Assembly (NCBI GenBank): GCA_036186865.1
Contig: AP025041.1
Location: 35,845,538-35,909,537 of the forward strand
Direction: 5' to 3'
Origin: Eustoma russellianum
Lineage: Eukaryota > Streptophyta > Magnoliopsida > Gentianales > Gentianaceae
DNA: 64,000 bases
Positions 32,819 through 43,278 of the stretch are shown one piece after another. Position numbers and translations under genes: made by a program. Below the pieces are notes generated by a model, which saw nothing but the letters and a program-made list of their open reading frames with translations, ran no database searches and was not told the DNA's origin. The stretch's first letter is position 1, and each line of letters begins with the position of its first letter.

Positions 32819-34666
32819 TTATTGGAAGAGATGTGGATACAACTCCTTCATCTGCTCCTCAAGTTCTCACGTGGCTTCGCGCTCCGTATGGTTACTCCAT
32901 TGAACCTTGACATACGGAATCACACGTTTGCGTAGAACTTGATCTTTCTTGTCTACGATCTTCACAGGGTACTCTTCATAGGTGGCATCATCTTTAACTT
33001 CCAACGGTTGAGCCTCGAGAATATGATTCGGATCCGGTACGTATTTCCTCAGTTGAGAGACATGAAACACATTGTGGATTTGCGATAAAATCGGAGGCAA
33101 TGCTAGTCGATATGCTCTTTCTCACCAACTTTACCAAGCACCTCGTATGGACTAATATATCGAGGACATAGCTTGCCTTTCAACCCAAATCTCGCAGTTC
33201 CTTTTGTGGGTGAGACTCGTAAATATACCTTTTCACCAATTTCAAAGTCCAGGGGCCTTCTTTTGGAATCTGCCCAACTTTTGCTACGGTCTTGGGCCAC
33301 CCTTAGCCTCTCTCTTATGATTTTCACTTTCCCAATTGTCTGTTCGACCAAATCTGGCGCGGTGATCGTCCTTTCTTTGACCTCGTCCCAACAAACCGGG
33401 GACCTGCACTTGCGTCCGTAGAGAGCTTTAAACGGTGCCGTGCCAATTGCACTGTGATGGCTATTATTATATGAGAACTCCATCAACTTCAGCATACTAT
33501 CCCAGTTTCCTTTAAAATCCAATGCGCAAGCTCTCAACATATCTTCTAAAGTCTGGATGGTTCTCTTCGACTATCCATCCGTCAGAAGATGATAAGCAGT
33601 ACTCATTCTTAGCTCAGTACCCATCGCTTTTTGAAATGCCATCCAAAACTTAGAAGTAAATCTTGAATCACGGTCTGACACAATACTGACAGGAACTCTA
33701 TGTAGACTCACAATTTTGTCCACGTACAAGTTCGCCAATTTCTCATACGAGGTACTATGCAGCATAGCTAGGAAGTGTGCTGACCTCGTCAAACAGTCCA
33801 TGATAACCAAATCATGTCATTACCACTTTGGGTTCGTGTTAATCCCATCACGAAGTCCATTGTCACGTGTTCCCATTTCCACTCAGGAATTTCAAGTGGC
33901 ATCATCAAACCACCAGGTCGTTGGTGTTCTGCTTTGACTTGTTGGCATACTAAACATCTCTCAACGTATTCTGCAATGCTTCTCTTCATCCCTATCCACC
34001 AATAATTCATTTTGAGGTCCTTGTACATTTTTGTGCTTCCGGGGTGAATAGACATCCTCGAGTTATGCGCTTCGCGTAGCAATTCTCTCCGAAGTTCATC
34101 ATTAGCTGGTACGCATAATCGATTCTGGAACCATAGACTTTCATCTTCTCTCAACTGAAAATCTTTTACTGGTCCTGTAGACAATTTGCCACGGATCCCC
34201 TTCAGTTCCGTATCCTCATACTGCGCTCCTTTAATTCTGTCTACCAAGTCTGGTCTGATAGACAGAGCTGTAAGAACATTTGCCACTGAGTCTATAACAT
34301 CGAGACCAAACTCTTTGATCTCGCGCTCTAAAGGAGACTGTCTTGCATGGCTAGATTGTTGGCTCAACTCGCCTGCCACTCTATTTGCTTTACCCGGATG
34401 ATAGTTGATTGTTAGGTCGTAATCTTTAAGCAATTCTAACCATCTCCTTTGTCTCATGTTAAGCTCCTTCTGTGAGAATAAATATTTCAGGCTCTTGTGA
34501 TACGTGAACACTGCACCTTTCTCTCCATACAAATAGTGTCTCCAGATCTTAAGAGCAAACACTACAGCTGCAAGCTCCAAATCATGAGTCGGGTAATTCT
34601 ATTCATATGGCTTCAACTGTCTCGACGCGTACGAGATAACTCGTCCATTTTGCATCAAAACACAAT
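32819..34666 (-). pseudogene. G pol, last part (RNase H, integrase, chromodomain)
   Basis: Read from 34666 downward, it begins after the intron-like segment with VLMQNGRVISYASRQLKPYE. RNase H continues (DLELAAVVFALKIWRHYLYG) but reads FTYHKSLKYL where a catalytic-region Asp is usual, and ANRVAGELS at the end, also lacking an Asp. Integrase has an HHCC zinc finger (SIHPGSTKM, CLVCQQVKAEHQ), DRDSRFTSKFW and the GxxPF region (GTAPFKALYGRKC). A chromodomain-like tail (VIPYVKVQWSNHTEREAT, then ELEEQMKELYPHLF) ends at TAA 32819. Stops occur near 34606, in the integrase near 33800 and 33570, at a shift near 33103, and at the tail Trp (32867). Chromodomains target integration to chromatin. Confidence 0.9.
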
Positions 34667-34736
34667 CTATAAACAGAAAGTTAGTTTAAGACAGGCATAT
34701 GTATATACAATGCATTAGTTGTAATGATATACTTAC
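34667..34736 (-). other. Intron-like segment 2 in G pol
   Basis: Seventy bases on the element strand, opening GTAAGTATATC and closing CTTTCTGTTTATAG. A good branch-point word, AACTAAC, lies about 20 bases before the 3' end. It interrupts the RT/RNase H junction after ASKKGLG, where gypsy elements normally continue without a break. Read through, it gives a stop within 20 codons; removing it leaves the flanking parts in one frame (phase 1). The sequence meets donor, branch and acceptor consensus for a minimal plant intron. Confidence 0.75.
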
Positions 34737-36244
34737 CTAGTCCCTTCTTGGACGCATCACTGTAAATCACAAAACCGTCGGTGCTGAAGGGTTGTGCCAA
34801 CACCGAGGCTGTGGTTAATCTCTTCTTGAGCTCAGAAAAGCTCTGCTCGCATTCAGCAGTCCATTCAAACTTAGTCTTCTTCTGCGTAAGTCGACTCAAT
34901 GGAACTGCTATTGTCGAAAATCTTTCGACAAACTTCCTATAGTAGCCTGCCAAGCCTATGAAGCTTCTGAATTCAGCCACATTAGTGGGTCTTGGCCATT
35001 CAGTAATGGCTTCTACCTTCTTAAGATCCACTGAGATCCCGTCCTCCGAAATTACATGACCAAGAAAGGCTACACTTCTTAGCCAAAATTCACACTTGCT
35101 GAATTTGGCATAAAGCTTCTGTTACCTCAAAATTTCCAACACCACTCTTAGGTGTTCTGCATGGGATTGTTCATCAGGGGAGTAAACCAAGATATGATCG
35201 ACGAACACCACCATGAATTGATCCAACTGTTCTCGGAACACGGTGTTCATCAAGTCCATAAAAGCTGCTGGGGCATTAGTCAATCCAAAAATTCATAGTG
35301 CACATAACGAGTCCGGAAGGTTGTTTTAGGAACGTCACCTGCTTTCACGAGCAATTGATGATATCCCTGATGAAGATCAATCTTTGAGAACTATCGAGCT
35401 CTCTTTAGTTGATCGAATAAATCCTCAATCCTTGGCAGAGGATATTTGTTCTTAATGGTGATTTTGTTCAACTCTCGGTAATCAATACATAGTCGCATGC
35501 TGCCATCCTTCTTCTTCACAAATAGTACTGGAGCTCCCCAGGGTGATACACTGGGACGAATCAACTTCTTATCTAACAACTCCTGAAGTTGTCCCTTCAG
35601 CTCCTTAAGTTCAGCGAGAGCCATTCTGTAAGGTGCCTTAGATATAGGCTCGGCTCCTGGGATCAAATTGATTTCGAACTCTACTTCTCTTGATGGCGGC
35701 ACTTCCGGCAAATCATCTGGGAATACGTTCTTAAATTCATTAATTACCGGAATCTGATCCATGGAGGGAACTTCTTGTTTTGTGTCCAAAGCATATACCA
35801 TAAGTCCTTCTGCTCCCTTCTTTAAAGCCTTGAAAGCCTTAATTGCCGTTAAGTATATTTTCTTCGGGGCTTTCGTTAGCTTGATGTTCCCTTGAACTGT
35901 CACTTCATTCATTTCGGGATCCTTGACAGTTACTAGCTTTAGCCTGCAGTCGATATTGGCGTGACACTTGGTCAGCCAATCCATGCTCAATATCACATCG
36001 AAATCCCTCATCGCGATTGGGACCAATGTAACGGAAAACACCTTCCCATCCAACTCCGATTCACAGTGTTTATACTGGTGGTGTGAAACCAGTACTTGTT
36101 TACCAGCTGCCTGCACCCTGAAGGGGGTTTCAAGCCACTCGGGTAGACAATCAAGTCCTTTGACAAATCGCTTAGATATGAACGAGTGACTCGCTCTACT
36201 ACCAAACAATACATTTGCGGGCATTTTATTAACTAGAATCGCAC
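34737..36244 (-). pseudogene. G pol, middle part (protease, RT)
   Basis: It begins after the first intron-like segment with AILVNKMPANVLF. The protease site reads GSRASHSF where DSGASHSF is usual, so the catalytic Asp is gone. RT follows: RPSVSPWGAPVLFVKKKDGS, LCIDYRELNKITIKNKYPLP. A TAG near 35391 and a deletion of about 13 bases near 35298 break it. The catalytic motif reads FVDHILVY, with His (codon 35194-35196) for the second Asp. Another stop is near 35126. The connection domain (AEFRSFIGLAGYYRKFVERF, IYSDASKKG) is well kept. Neither enzyme should be active. Confidence 0.9.
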
Positions 36245-36354
36245 CTAAACACAAAGAGTGTAGCACATAAAAATTTTTCATGTATAGCACATTCAATTTC
36301 AACTTAAACGACTAAAATTCAACTTAAACAACTAAGATGTAACTTAAATTGTAC
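36245..36354 (-). other. Intron-like segment 1 between gag and pol of G
   Basis: One hundred and ten bases on the element strand, opening GTACAATTTAAG after ...GTGACAG and closing CACTCTTTGTGTTTAG before GTGCGATTC. It is T/A-rich with several stops. On either side gag ends DVVTG and pol begins AILVN, a stretch that is continuous in related gypsy elements. Removal would join them in one frame (phase 1). The donor is weaker than in the second segment (GTACAA), and the branch point is not obvious. Confidence 0.62.
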
Positions 36355-37429
36355 CTGTCACAACGTCAGTGCTCTCCTGCACTTCAGCATCAGTCATAAC
36401 ATGTACTCTCGCGTTAGGCTTGGGCCTACCCCTTTGCTGCTGCGACGGTCCTGCTTCTCCCTGTGGCTTCTGATTCCACTCGGGACAATTCTTTATCATG
36501 TGGCCTGTCTTACCACACATAAAACACGCTTCCGTTTTCTTCCAACGTTCCCTAATGTGGTTCTTCTGACAGTGGGGACATATACCTGCAGCCGATCGAT
36601 CCGACTGGCTTTGCTGCGGAGGCTGCTGGAACTGTACCATCTGGCCCCTCCTAGGGATTTTGACCCAACGTCCGGGTCTACCCCCACTCCTGTCATCCCT
36701 TGGCCTCTTGTTGGTATCGTCACGCGCCTCTCTAGGCTGTGACCAGCGCATATCACTTTCTACACGATAGCAAGCATCCAACATCTCCTCAAACGCTTTC
36801 AGACTAGACCCCGCTCTAGCTGTCCGAATGCGGGGGTTCAAAACTTGCTCGAACTTGAGCATCTTCATTCTGTTGTTTTCCAATAACATGGACGTGAATT
36901 TTCCCAAGGCATGGAATCTATCAGCATAGTCAGAAATGGACATCCGGTCTTGCTCCAGCTTATCGAACTGTCTCATCTTTTCCAGAATGTCAGTCTCAGG
37001 CACATAGTAATCCTTGTAGGCCTCAACAAATCGTCCCCACGAGATAGGGGGAGTCATTTTTGGCAGAATACCATTCCACCAGGCATTTGCTCTGCCACTC
37101 AGTAAGGGCGTGGCCACATCCACCTTAAGTTCCTCAGGCACTTGTACCAGCCTGAAGCATTTCTCTACTTCCTCTAACCAAAACTCGGCTATTTCCGGGT
37201 ATGTGGTCCCTTCAAATATGGGGGCATGCATCTTCCGCATTTCCCCAATGTAATAGCGTATGCCATGCTGAGGCGGTGGTGGAGGAGGTGGCTGTGGTTG
37301 CTGCTGAGCAACTCCCTGTGCTATTACTGTTATAGCGTCCATCAGGGCCTGTGATACTACCATCTGCGGTGGCGGAGGATTTCCGTTCCCGTTACCGCCA
37401 TTTCCCTGCTTTTCTTTTCTGGGAGGCAT
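36355..37429 (-). CDS. Gag of gypsy G
   Basis: A nucleocapsid precursor open from ATG 37429 (MPPRKEKQGNGGNGNGNPPP) into the intron-like segment; reading on gives a stop at 36344. The Retrotrans_gag domain is clear at residues ~60-210 (AEFWLEEVEKCFRLVQVPEE, GRANAWWNGILPKMTPPISW, YADRFHALGKFTSML). A basic linker (RPRDDRSGGRPGRW) is followed by CPHCQKNH and a CCHC knuckle, CFMCGKTGHMIKNC. This is the only gag in the window without a frameshift. It would form the particle and bind RNA, and could act in trans. Confidence 0.9.
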
Positions 37430-37692
37430 TGTCTGCAAAATCAACGCTTATTAGCATTCAGTAGTTCCAAGGATAACCCTGAAAGCCCATATGCGTTGTA
37501 CAGAACGAAACTCATAAATTAAAAGAAAAATAATGCTTATTGATTAATCTTATCGCGCTTGCACACACCCAACCCAATTCATCTTATATCTAAGATCAAG
37601 TGCTTAGACCTATGGATCAACTTAGGGTCAAGATCATAGCTTAGGACTCTATACGACATAACCTAGGTCTCCGAGGTAGATCTGAAGCCTAG

Positions 37693-37704
37693 GCTCTGAT
37701 ACCA
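37693..37704 (-). promoter_or_regulatory. Primer-binding site of G (tRNA-Met)
   Basis: GCTCTGATACCA on the plus strand, a perfect TGGTATCAGAGC on the element strand, two bases from the 5' LTR. Confidence 0.92.
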
Positions 37705-38394
37705 CCTGTAGCGCCCCGACCCAGACATCGGATCCGAACCGGTGCACCTGTCGTAGCCTACTGAGAAGACTACAAGACGTCTCATCTCTCAAATACACAT
37801 CATTATGACGTAAGAGAATAAGCACGGAGACACATGCAAAATAAAATCTAAACCATCAAATCCGTACACCAAGGTGTAATAAGATTACAAAAGATTGTTC
37901 GTGGTCGTAGCAAACTAAATCCTCAAGTGAATGAAAGAAAGCTAAGATAATAAGAAACACTCTAAACAATTCCCAATATGAACTTTAAGCATCCCACTCA
38001 GCCCACTCGCCGTCGTCTTCTATGAAAATCATGTCATAACCGGGCTCATCTGCAAAACAACGGTAGTACCCTTAGCGAAAAATGCTAGCAAGTAACCCGC
38101 TTATAAGATATACAGGGTCATCACATGGCAAGACATGAGTGGATATAATATCAAGGGGTGATGGGGCACATGTCTTGTATAACTTCAAGAATATGGATTA
38201 CTAGCATAACACAATAAGAACTGTAAGTCATAAGCATTCAACAGTTCAATAACAATCCATTTACAAATCAATATTACCGTAACGACTCAAGTAATGCATG
38301 ACAGTCCAAAATATACACTACACTACACAATCACAAATGCTTATGCTTCACTTTTCAAAAAAACAGTGCAATGCATGTCATAATGTCCGGTCAC

Positions 38395-38612
38395 ATAACT
38401 TTATACCCTATAATGGGCCACAGCTTGTCTTTATACCCTGTGACGCACCACAGCTTACTTTATACCCTGTAATGTTCCACAGCTTGTCTTTATACCCTGT
38501 GTCACATTACAGCTCACTTTATACCCTGTGATGGTTACAACTTGTCTTTATACCGTGTAACACATCACAGCTTATTTCGCAAACTTTATACCCTGTGCCG
38601 AGGTACAGCTCT
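38395..38612 (+). repeat. TTTATACCCTGT minisatellite in LTR G (right)
   Basis: Same array as at 31055-31265, with the same alternating spacers and about seven units. Confidence 0.9.
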
Positions 38613-38965
38613 TATCAAAACATCATTCAATCACATTCTCACTTTCAAACGTGTCAACACTTGTTCAGGCCTACCTCACATAAACATTCATACTAAGGAC
38701 ATGAGGAATGAAGTAAACCCTTCTTACACGCTCCATTTGAACCTTATCGAAGCCTCAAACGTTCATCCTTAACCCCTTAGATCCTACACGTTAGAGTCCG
38801 ATTCAAATACCCTACGAAGTACTCACCGTTGATTCATCATCCTAAGTCGTGTTCCCAAGACTTATACTAACTTCAATCAGGTCCTAAGAAGTCCATAAGG
38901 TCACCCAAAGGATCCCCTAGCTTCCCTCTTTCTTCCCTTAATTTCCCACAAAACAGATGGACGCC

Positions 38966-39212
38966 AGCCCCTGACGTCGATTGATCCACGTCCATCTGAG
39001 ACACATCGATCTCTCACTCAGCCTACATCGATCGATCGATGTGACATCGTTCCCTCACATCGATCGATCTATGTCCATCTGGGGCACATCGATCTCTCCC
39101 TCACCCTACGAAAATCGATCCACGTTCAACTGAAGCACATCAGTCTCTCACCTGCTAGACATCGATCGATCGATGTACGTCAGTCTCTGACATCGATCGA
39201 TCGATGTCATCA
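38966..39212 (+). repeat. GATCGATC palindrome array in LTR G (right)
   Basis: Copy of the array at 31676-31915 with a few substitutions (for example CGATTGATCCACGTCC at the start, CATCGATCGATCGATGTAC near 39160). Confidence 0.92.
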
Positions 39213-40071
39213 TTTTTCCAGAAATCCATCCTGCGATTTCTGTAGAAACTGCAGATCTGAACCCCAATCAATTTCCAACTTTCTTCCATTCATTCCAAGT
39301 CTAATCTTCCCTATCAATCCACACTAAATTCATCAAAACAAAGTCTTTCATATATCAATCAAGGATTCAAGCCTAAACCCAAAATATTCATCAAAACAAA
39401 CCCAAAAATCTTGTCTTTTTACTCTCCCTTCCCTTCAACCGCAAATAGCAACAAAGTAGGGTTCAAGGGATTGGGTTTTGCATGATCTCACATAATCCAC
39501 AACAATAACAATGATTTCAAACAGTTAGCGGTCAAATCTCAAAACCAAAACACACAAATCACGTATAGATTCACAGAAAGAAACTACTTCATGGTGATCC
39601 AATTTGATATCAAAAATAGGCCTTTTCCTTTCGCAAATCGTAAGAACTCATAAGTAGATTACTTGCCTTTGATTACTAGAAGACGGATTGAAGACAAACA
39701 GAGGTTGGATCGGTTTCCTGGAGATTGACTTCCTGTCCTACGCTTGCAGGAACGGCTAGGGCTTGGAAAAAAATGTCGACAGTTTTCTGAAAGATAATGA
39801 GGGAAACTGACGCTTTGTCAGTTTTGGTATGGGAAAGGGCCAAACTGGAATTTCTAAATTATACTTTACTATCTCCTTTATCTTAAATAATTAAATTATA
39901 ATATTTAATTCTAAATTAAATACTAATTAATTCTAATATTTATTCCCTCAATAAATACCTATTATTCTAATATTTAATTCTTAATTCATTACCATTAATC
40001 GTCATTAATCACATTTAATATTCCTTTTATCCTTTAATTATTTTACGGACGGTGCAGGGCATAACATGTTG

Positions 40072-40593
40072 ACTATTCAGCTCGCAGAGCACATGGACCA
40101 ATCTAAGCCGCACTATCCTCACATCGGTCTTTGGCTGCACCGCTCAGAGAGCACTTTAGCTCGGCCACAACATGCTTAGGTAGACATCTGCCAGCCAGGT
40201 ACCTTGGCCATGCATCCCAACATGTGGCACCACGTGGCCGTCATGCAGGCAGCTAGGTGTCATCACCGCCTACATCAACTTATATAAAGAAGCCACCACT
40301 TGCCAGGGAGGAGACCAAGCTACTTTAAGCTCATCCCAGCAAAAACAGTCACATTCTCCTTAAAGAGAACACCTTCTAGGTTGCTTCGACCTCTACTTCA
40401 AACATATTCATATAACCATGCCCAAAACTGAGTTAAGCCTCGAAGAATTTTCCACGAGGCAGTAGCCCTGGGCCTCTAACGTCGTCTTCCCTTCGCAGGT
40501 TCCATGTGAAAAACACCTTCACGACTTACGAGGCACTACCGACATTACTTCTCGGGTTGTCTGTGATCCATTGGTGAAGATCTGTCTTCGTCA
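40072..40593 (+). repeat. 3' LTR of F, right part
   Basis: Continues the LTR broken at 30360 (ATTCAGCTCGCAGAGCACAT) and matches 24160-24706 to its end TCTTCGTCA. TATA box at 40281. The short repeat TGTTG before it belongs to G. Confidence 0.85.
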
Positions 40594-41249
40594 TTAACCA
40601 ATTTGGTTTGCCTTAGAGTCGATAAGATTAATCCGTATAATGTTATCAATGTTAGTCCTGCTATAAGAGTCTTTGTTTATATGAGTATTAGCTCTATACA
40701 TAATAATCTTTAATCTTAAGTTTAAATATTTTAAAAGAATGAGATATATCCTTTCTCTATTTTTGTAAACCTTACCATTAATTTTCATATTTTCAATTAG
40801 ATAAATGTTTTAAGGACATGAAACACCTAATTAAAAATTGAAATGCAAAAGTAGAAGAGAAATATAATGATAAAACCTTATGTCACTGATAAAGAATAAA
40901 TCATTATAGTACATGAAAGGAACCTAAAATAAAGAATAAATCATTATAGTACATGAAAGGTACCAAATACACTATTCTATAAGTAGGAAAGCTCATTATA
41001 ATAAATGTAAATAGACCAGTATACTAAGTAGAAAACATTATTTTCCTCTGATGGTTTAAAATTAATACTTTATTATTAGTAACAAGAAATGTCTTACCTT
41101 TGTCTGTGTGATGCATATCCTCCCAGAAGTAATGCGTCACACGAAGTTTAATATAACCAAATAGTCAAATATAGTAAACGAATTTTAATAATTTCTTCTT
41201 GGTTCTTTATCATCGTCATCATGAGATAAGACTGCTTCCTTCATGGTAA
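40594..41249. other. AT-rich host DNA with a small tandem duplication
   Basis: No coding signal. A ~40-bp direct duplication (AAAGAATAAATCATTATAGT then ACATGAAAGG) lies at about 40889-40965. Confidence 0.5.
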
Positions 41250-41420
41250 GGACTGGATCTCCTCACCCCTCACCTCCTTGACCACTGACTGCCACGTGAC
41301 AACAAAGGGTGGTGAGGCTAGATGCGGGTGTCACCTGCATCTAGCCTCATCACCCTTTTTGCTGCCACGTGACGAACGGTGGACAATAGACTGAGGATGT
41401 GGGGATGAGGATATCCTATC
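41250..41420. mobile_element. Second Mutator-type MITE with 9-bp duplication
   Basis: A 171-bp foldback: the left arm starts GGACTGGATCTCCTCACCCC and the right end, reverse-complemented, reads GATAGGATATCCTCATCCCC. Arms extend to GGCTAGATGC with an 11-base loop. The direct repeat TCATGGTAA occurs at 41241-41249 and 41421-41429. As in the MITE at 22027 each arm has a GCCACGTG G-box (41293 and 41366), but the ends differ, so it is a separate family or a distant relative. Confidence 0.85.
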
Positions 41421-41595
41421 TCATGGTAAACCCCTTCCCCACACTTCCCTGGGGATTCCAAGAATCGACCAGGTTCTTGCCTACATCAGTCGTAGGTGGC
41501 CCTTTTTTTTTTGTGGCCCTTTGGTGTTTTTTTTTTCTTTTTTTTTTGTGGCCCTTTGTTACCCTCACATAGTTATACTAAATTAATGCACCATT

Positions 41596-41725
41596 CCCTC
41601 AGGTGTCGATCATCCGATTTGTCAAGTAGGGTGGCTAAAACGTGAAAGCATCAGCAAAGCTACGCTGATTTCTGGGCTTCCTGCAGAATCATCGTTGGCA
41701 GAGCAATTTCATTTAAGAGCAGCTT
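41596..41725 (+). pseudogene. PYL receptor scrap
   Basis: TCGATCATCCGATTT gives SIIR.F and, after a gap, reading in the same direction gives SKATLISGLPAESSLAEQF. The gate motif SGLPA of ABA receptors is retained. The region between (helix and ligand lysine) is largely deleted, and nothing recognisable follows after AEQF. It is the second of three PYL-like sequences in the window, all in the same orientation. Confidence 0.68.
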
Positions 41726-41981
41726 TCTGAAAAATATTAACATTTTTTAAAATTTTGATTTATTTTAGACATTTTTCTATTTTGTAAAAATAAAGTTTTT
41801 AACTATTTCAATTAACTTTTATATGATTCTTGTAGTTCACATTAATTTAACTAATTAAAGATAGAATATTAATAGTGATCAAAATAGTTTGATTTTTTTT
41901 AAAATTTATCGTTAACTCAAATTATTACAAAGTGTTACGGCACAAAGGGTATGTCAGTTTCATTTTTTTTCCTGTTCTTAT

Positions 41982-43278
41982 TAGGGCTGAACAAAAATTA
42001 TAAAAACCGGACTGGATAACCAAATCGCACTGAACCAAACCGTTTAAAACCAAACCACAGTTTAACTGCCGGTTTATATATGAGGGAAAAACCGGACTGT
42101 TTTTTGCGGTTTGGTTTCGGTTTAAAAAAAATGTAAACTGCTAAACCGGACCGGAGTGGTTTACTATAATTATATATTAAATATTATATATGTTATATAT
42201 AATATTATATTTTTATGCCTAGAAACTTCTATTCTTCCATCTACCCCCGTTGCCAGTTTCAGTTTTCACTTTTCACACCCAACCTAATTTCAAATCTTGC
42301 ATTTCTACGTAGACCCTAAATCAGTAAATCCCTAATTGCCATTTCCACTCTCCAGCTCCAGCTTCGCAGCCTCACAGTCGCAGGTGGCGCCTCCAGTTCC
42401 CAATTTGTTCTGACAGCCTGCAGCCTTCTCCCTTCCGGCCTTCCGTGCTCAACTTTCCCTCCTCTTCCTCTTACCAATACCCACACAGCTGTTCTCTTCT
42501 ATCGTTTCAAACCCACAACCAATCAACCATAGCCACCCACCACCACCGTTTCCCCTCTCTATTTTGCGGAAAACAAACTAGCGTGACATAACTGAGAACA
42601 CTACTATTCTTTATCGGTGAGTTTGGAAGTTTTTTCAGCATCCCATTTAAGTTTCTTTGAAGATTTGATTATTTGGAGTCTCATATGCATTTTGTTCATT
42701 TTTGTTAAACAGTATGCGTGTTGCCTGCCTCTTTTCCCCAACCTTTTATTTGCATTTAGTAATGAGCACTTAATTCAAATTCTCTAGTTTCTTTTGTTTT
42801 CTCTCACATAAGCCATTTTGCTTTTTCCTCTTACTGAAAAGATTCATGTTTTAGATTGTGAAATTATTTTGTGAATTTGACAGCATAAAGTTGGGAAAGT
42901 TTCTACCTTGGTTTAAATTGACTGGGTTTGAGCAGCATAAAGTTGTGAATTTGACATCGTAATTTCACTATGTATTTCAAATCATTAGTATAAATTGACT
43001 GGGTTTGTTGGTGTTGTTTGTTTGAGAAATTGATTAGATTAAAGTTGGGATTGAATTGTCGTTGGGAAGTGGAGAAAAATAGATGTAATGTGGTGTGCTA
43101 TTGCTAATGGAGAATGAAACCGGAAACAAACTGGAACCAAACAGAACCAAACTGGACCGGTCAAACAGTTTGTTGACCGGTTCCGGTCCGGTTTTGGTTT
43201 GGTAAATGCCAAACCGTTGCCAAAAGTTCGGTTTTTATGATGCCCAAAAACCGGCCGAACCGGACCATGTACACCCCA
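41982..43278. mobile_element. hAT derivative, 1.3 kb, non-autonomous
   Basis: The left end is TAGGGCTGAACAAAAATT; the right end reverse-complemented is TGGGGTGTACATGGTCCGG. Flanking 8-mers are GTTCTTAT (41974-41981) and CTTCTTAT (43279-43286), matching at 7 of 8. Both ends are dense in AACCGG/CCGGTT subterminal repeats, typical binding sites of a hAT transposase. The middle (42220-42620) looks like a GC-richer promoter and leader ending in TTATCGGTGAGTTTGG, a plausible splice donor. No transposase coding region remains. Orientation of the lost gene was probably plus. Confidence 0.82.

Larger units (their letters stand above)
30361..40066 (-). mobile_element. Complete Ty3/gypsy chromovirus-type element G
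   Basis: A 9,706-bp element on the minus strand, inserted in the right LTR of F with a TGTTG duplication. The 3' LTR is 30361-32773 and the 5' LTR 37707-40066. The tRNA-Met primer site (37693-37704) and a polypurine tract (complement of 32774-32787) lie at the proper ends. Coding order is gag, protease, RT, RNase H, integrase, chromodomain, as in Ty3/gypsy Tekay/Del-like chromoviruses. LTRs are nearly identical by eye, so insertion is recent, but pol has stops and altered active sites. Two intron-like segments interrupt gag-pol. Confidence 0.95.
37707..40066 (-). repeat. 5' LTR of G (right copy)
   Basis: 2360 bp, plus-strand TGTAGCGCCCCGACC to CAGGGCATAACA. Differences from the left copy are scattered substitutions plus small indels in the minisatellite. 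One indel of ~45 bp near 38625 removes a segment present at 31282-31325. Confidence 0.95.
23968..40593 (+). mobile_element. LARD-like gypsy element F, split by element G
   Basis: Two copies of a ~720-bp LTR bracket about 5.5 kb of degraded internal sequence. The left LTR is 23968-24706; the right LTR is 30170-30360 plus 40072-40593, interrupted by gypsy G. Internal parts are a gag knuckle remnant (25295-25552), a tandem repeat (26557-26860) and a degraded antisense ORF (27360-29923). No protease, RT or integrase was found, which fits a large non-autonomous derivative of the Tat-like gypsy group, known for 3' repeats and antisense ORFs. Possible target duplications GTAAC (23963) and TTAAC (40594) differ at one base. 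LTR copies differ visibly, so F is much older than G. Confidence 0.78.

Noticed and set aside
36401..36742. Plus-strand open frames opposite gypsy G gag and pol
   Set aside because: They are antisense shadows of the clear minus-strand gag with its CCHC knuckle.
41490..41560. Poly-T tracts with GTGGCCCTTT as a LINE or SINE tail
   Set aside because: No body homologous to a LINE or SINE precedes or follows on either strand; simple slippage explains it.
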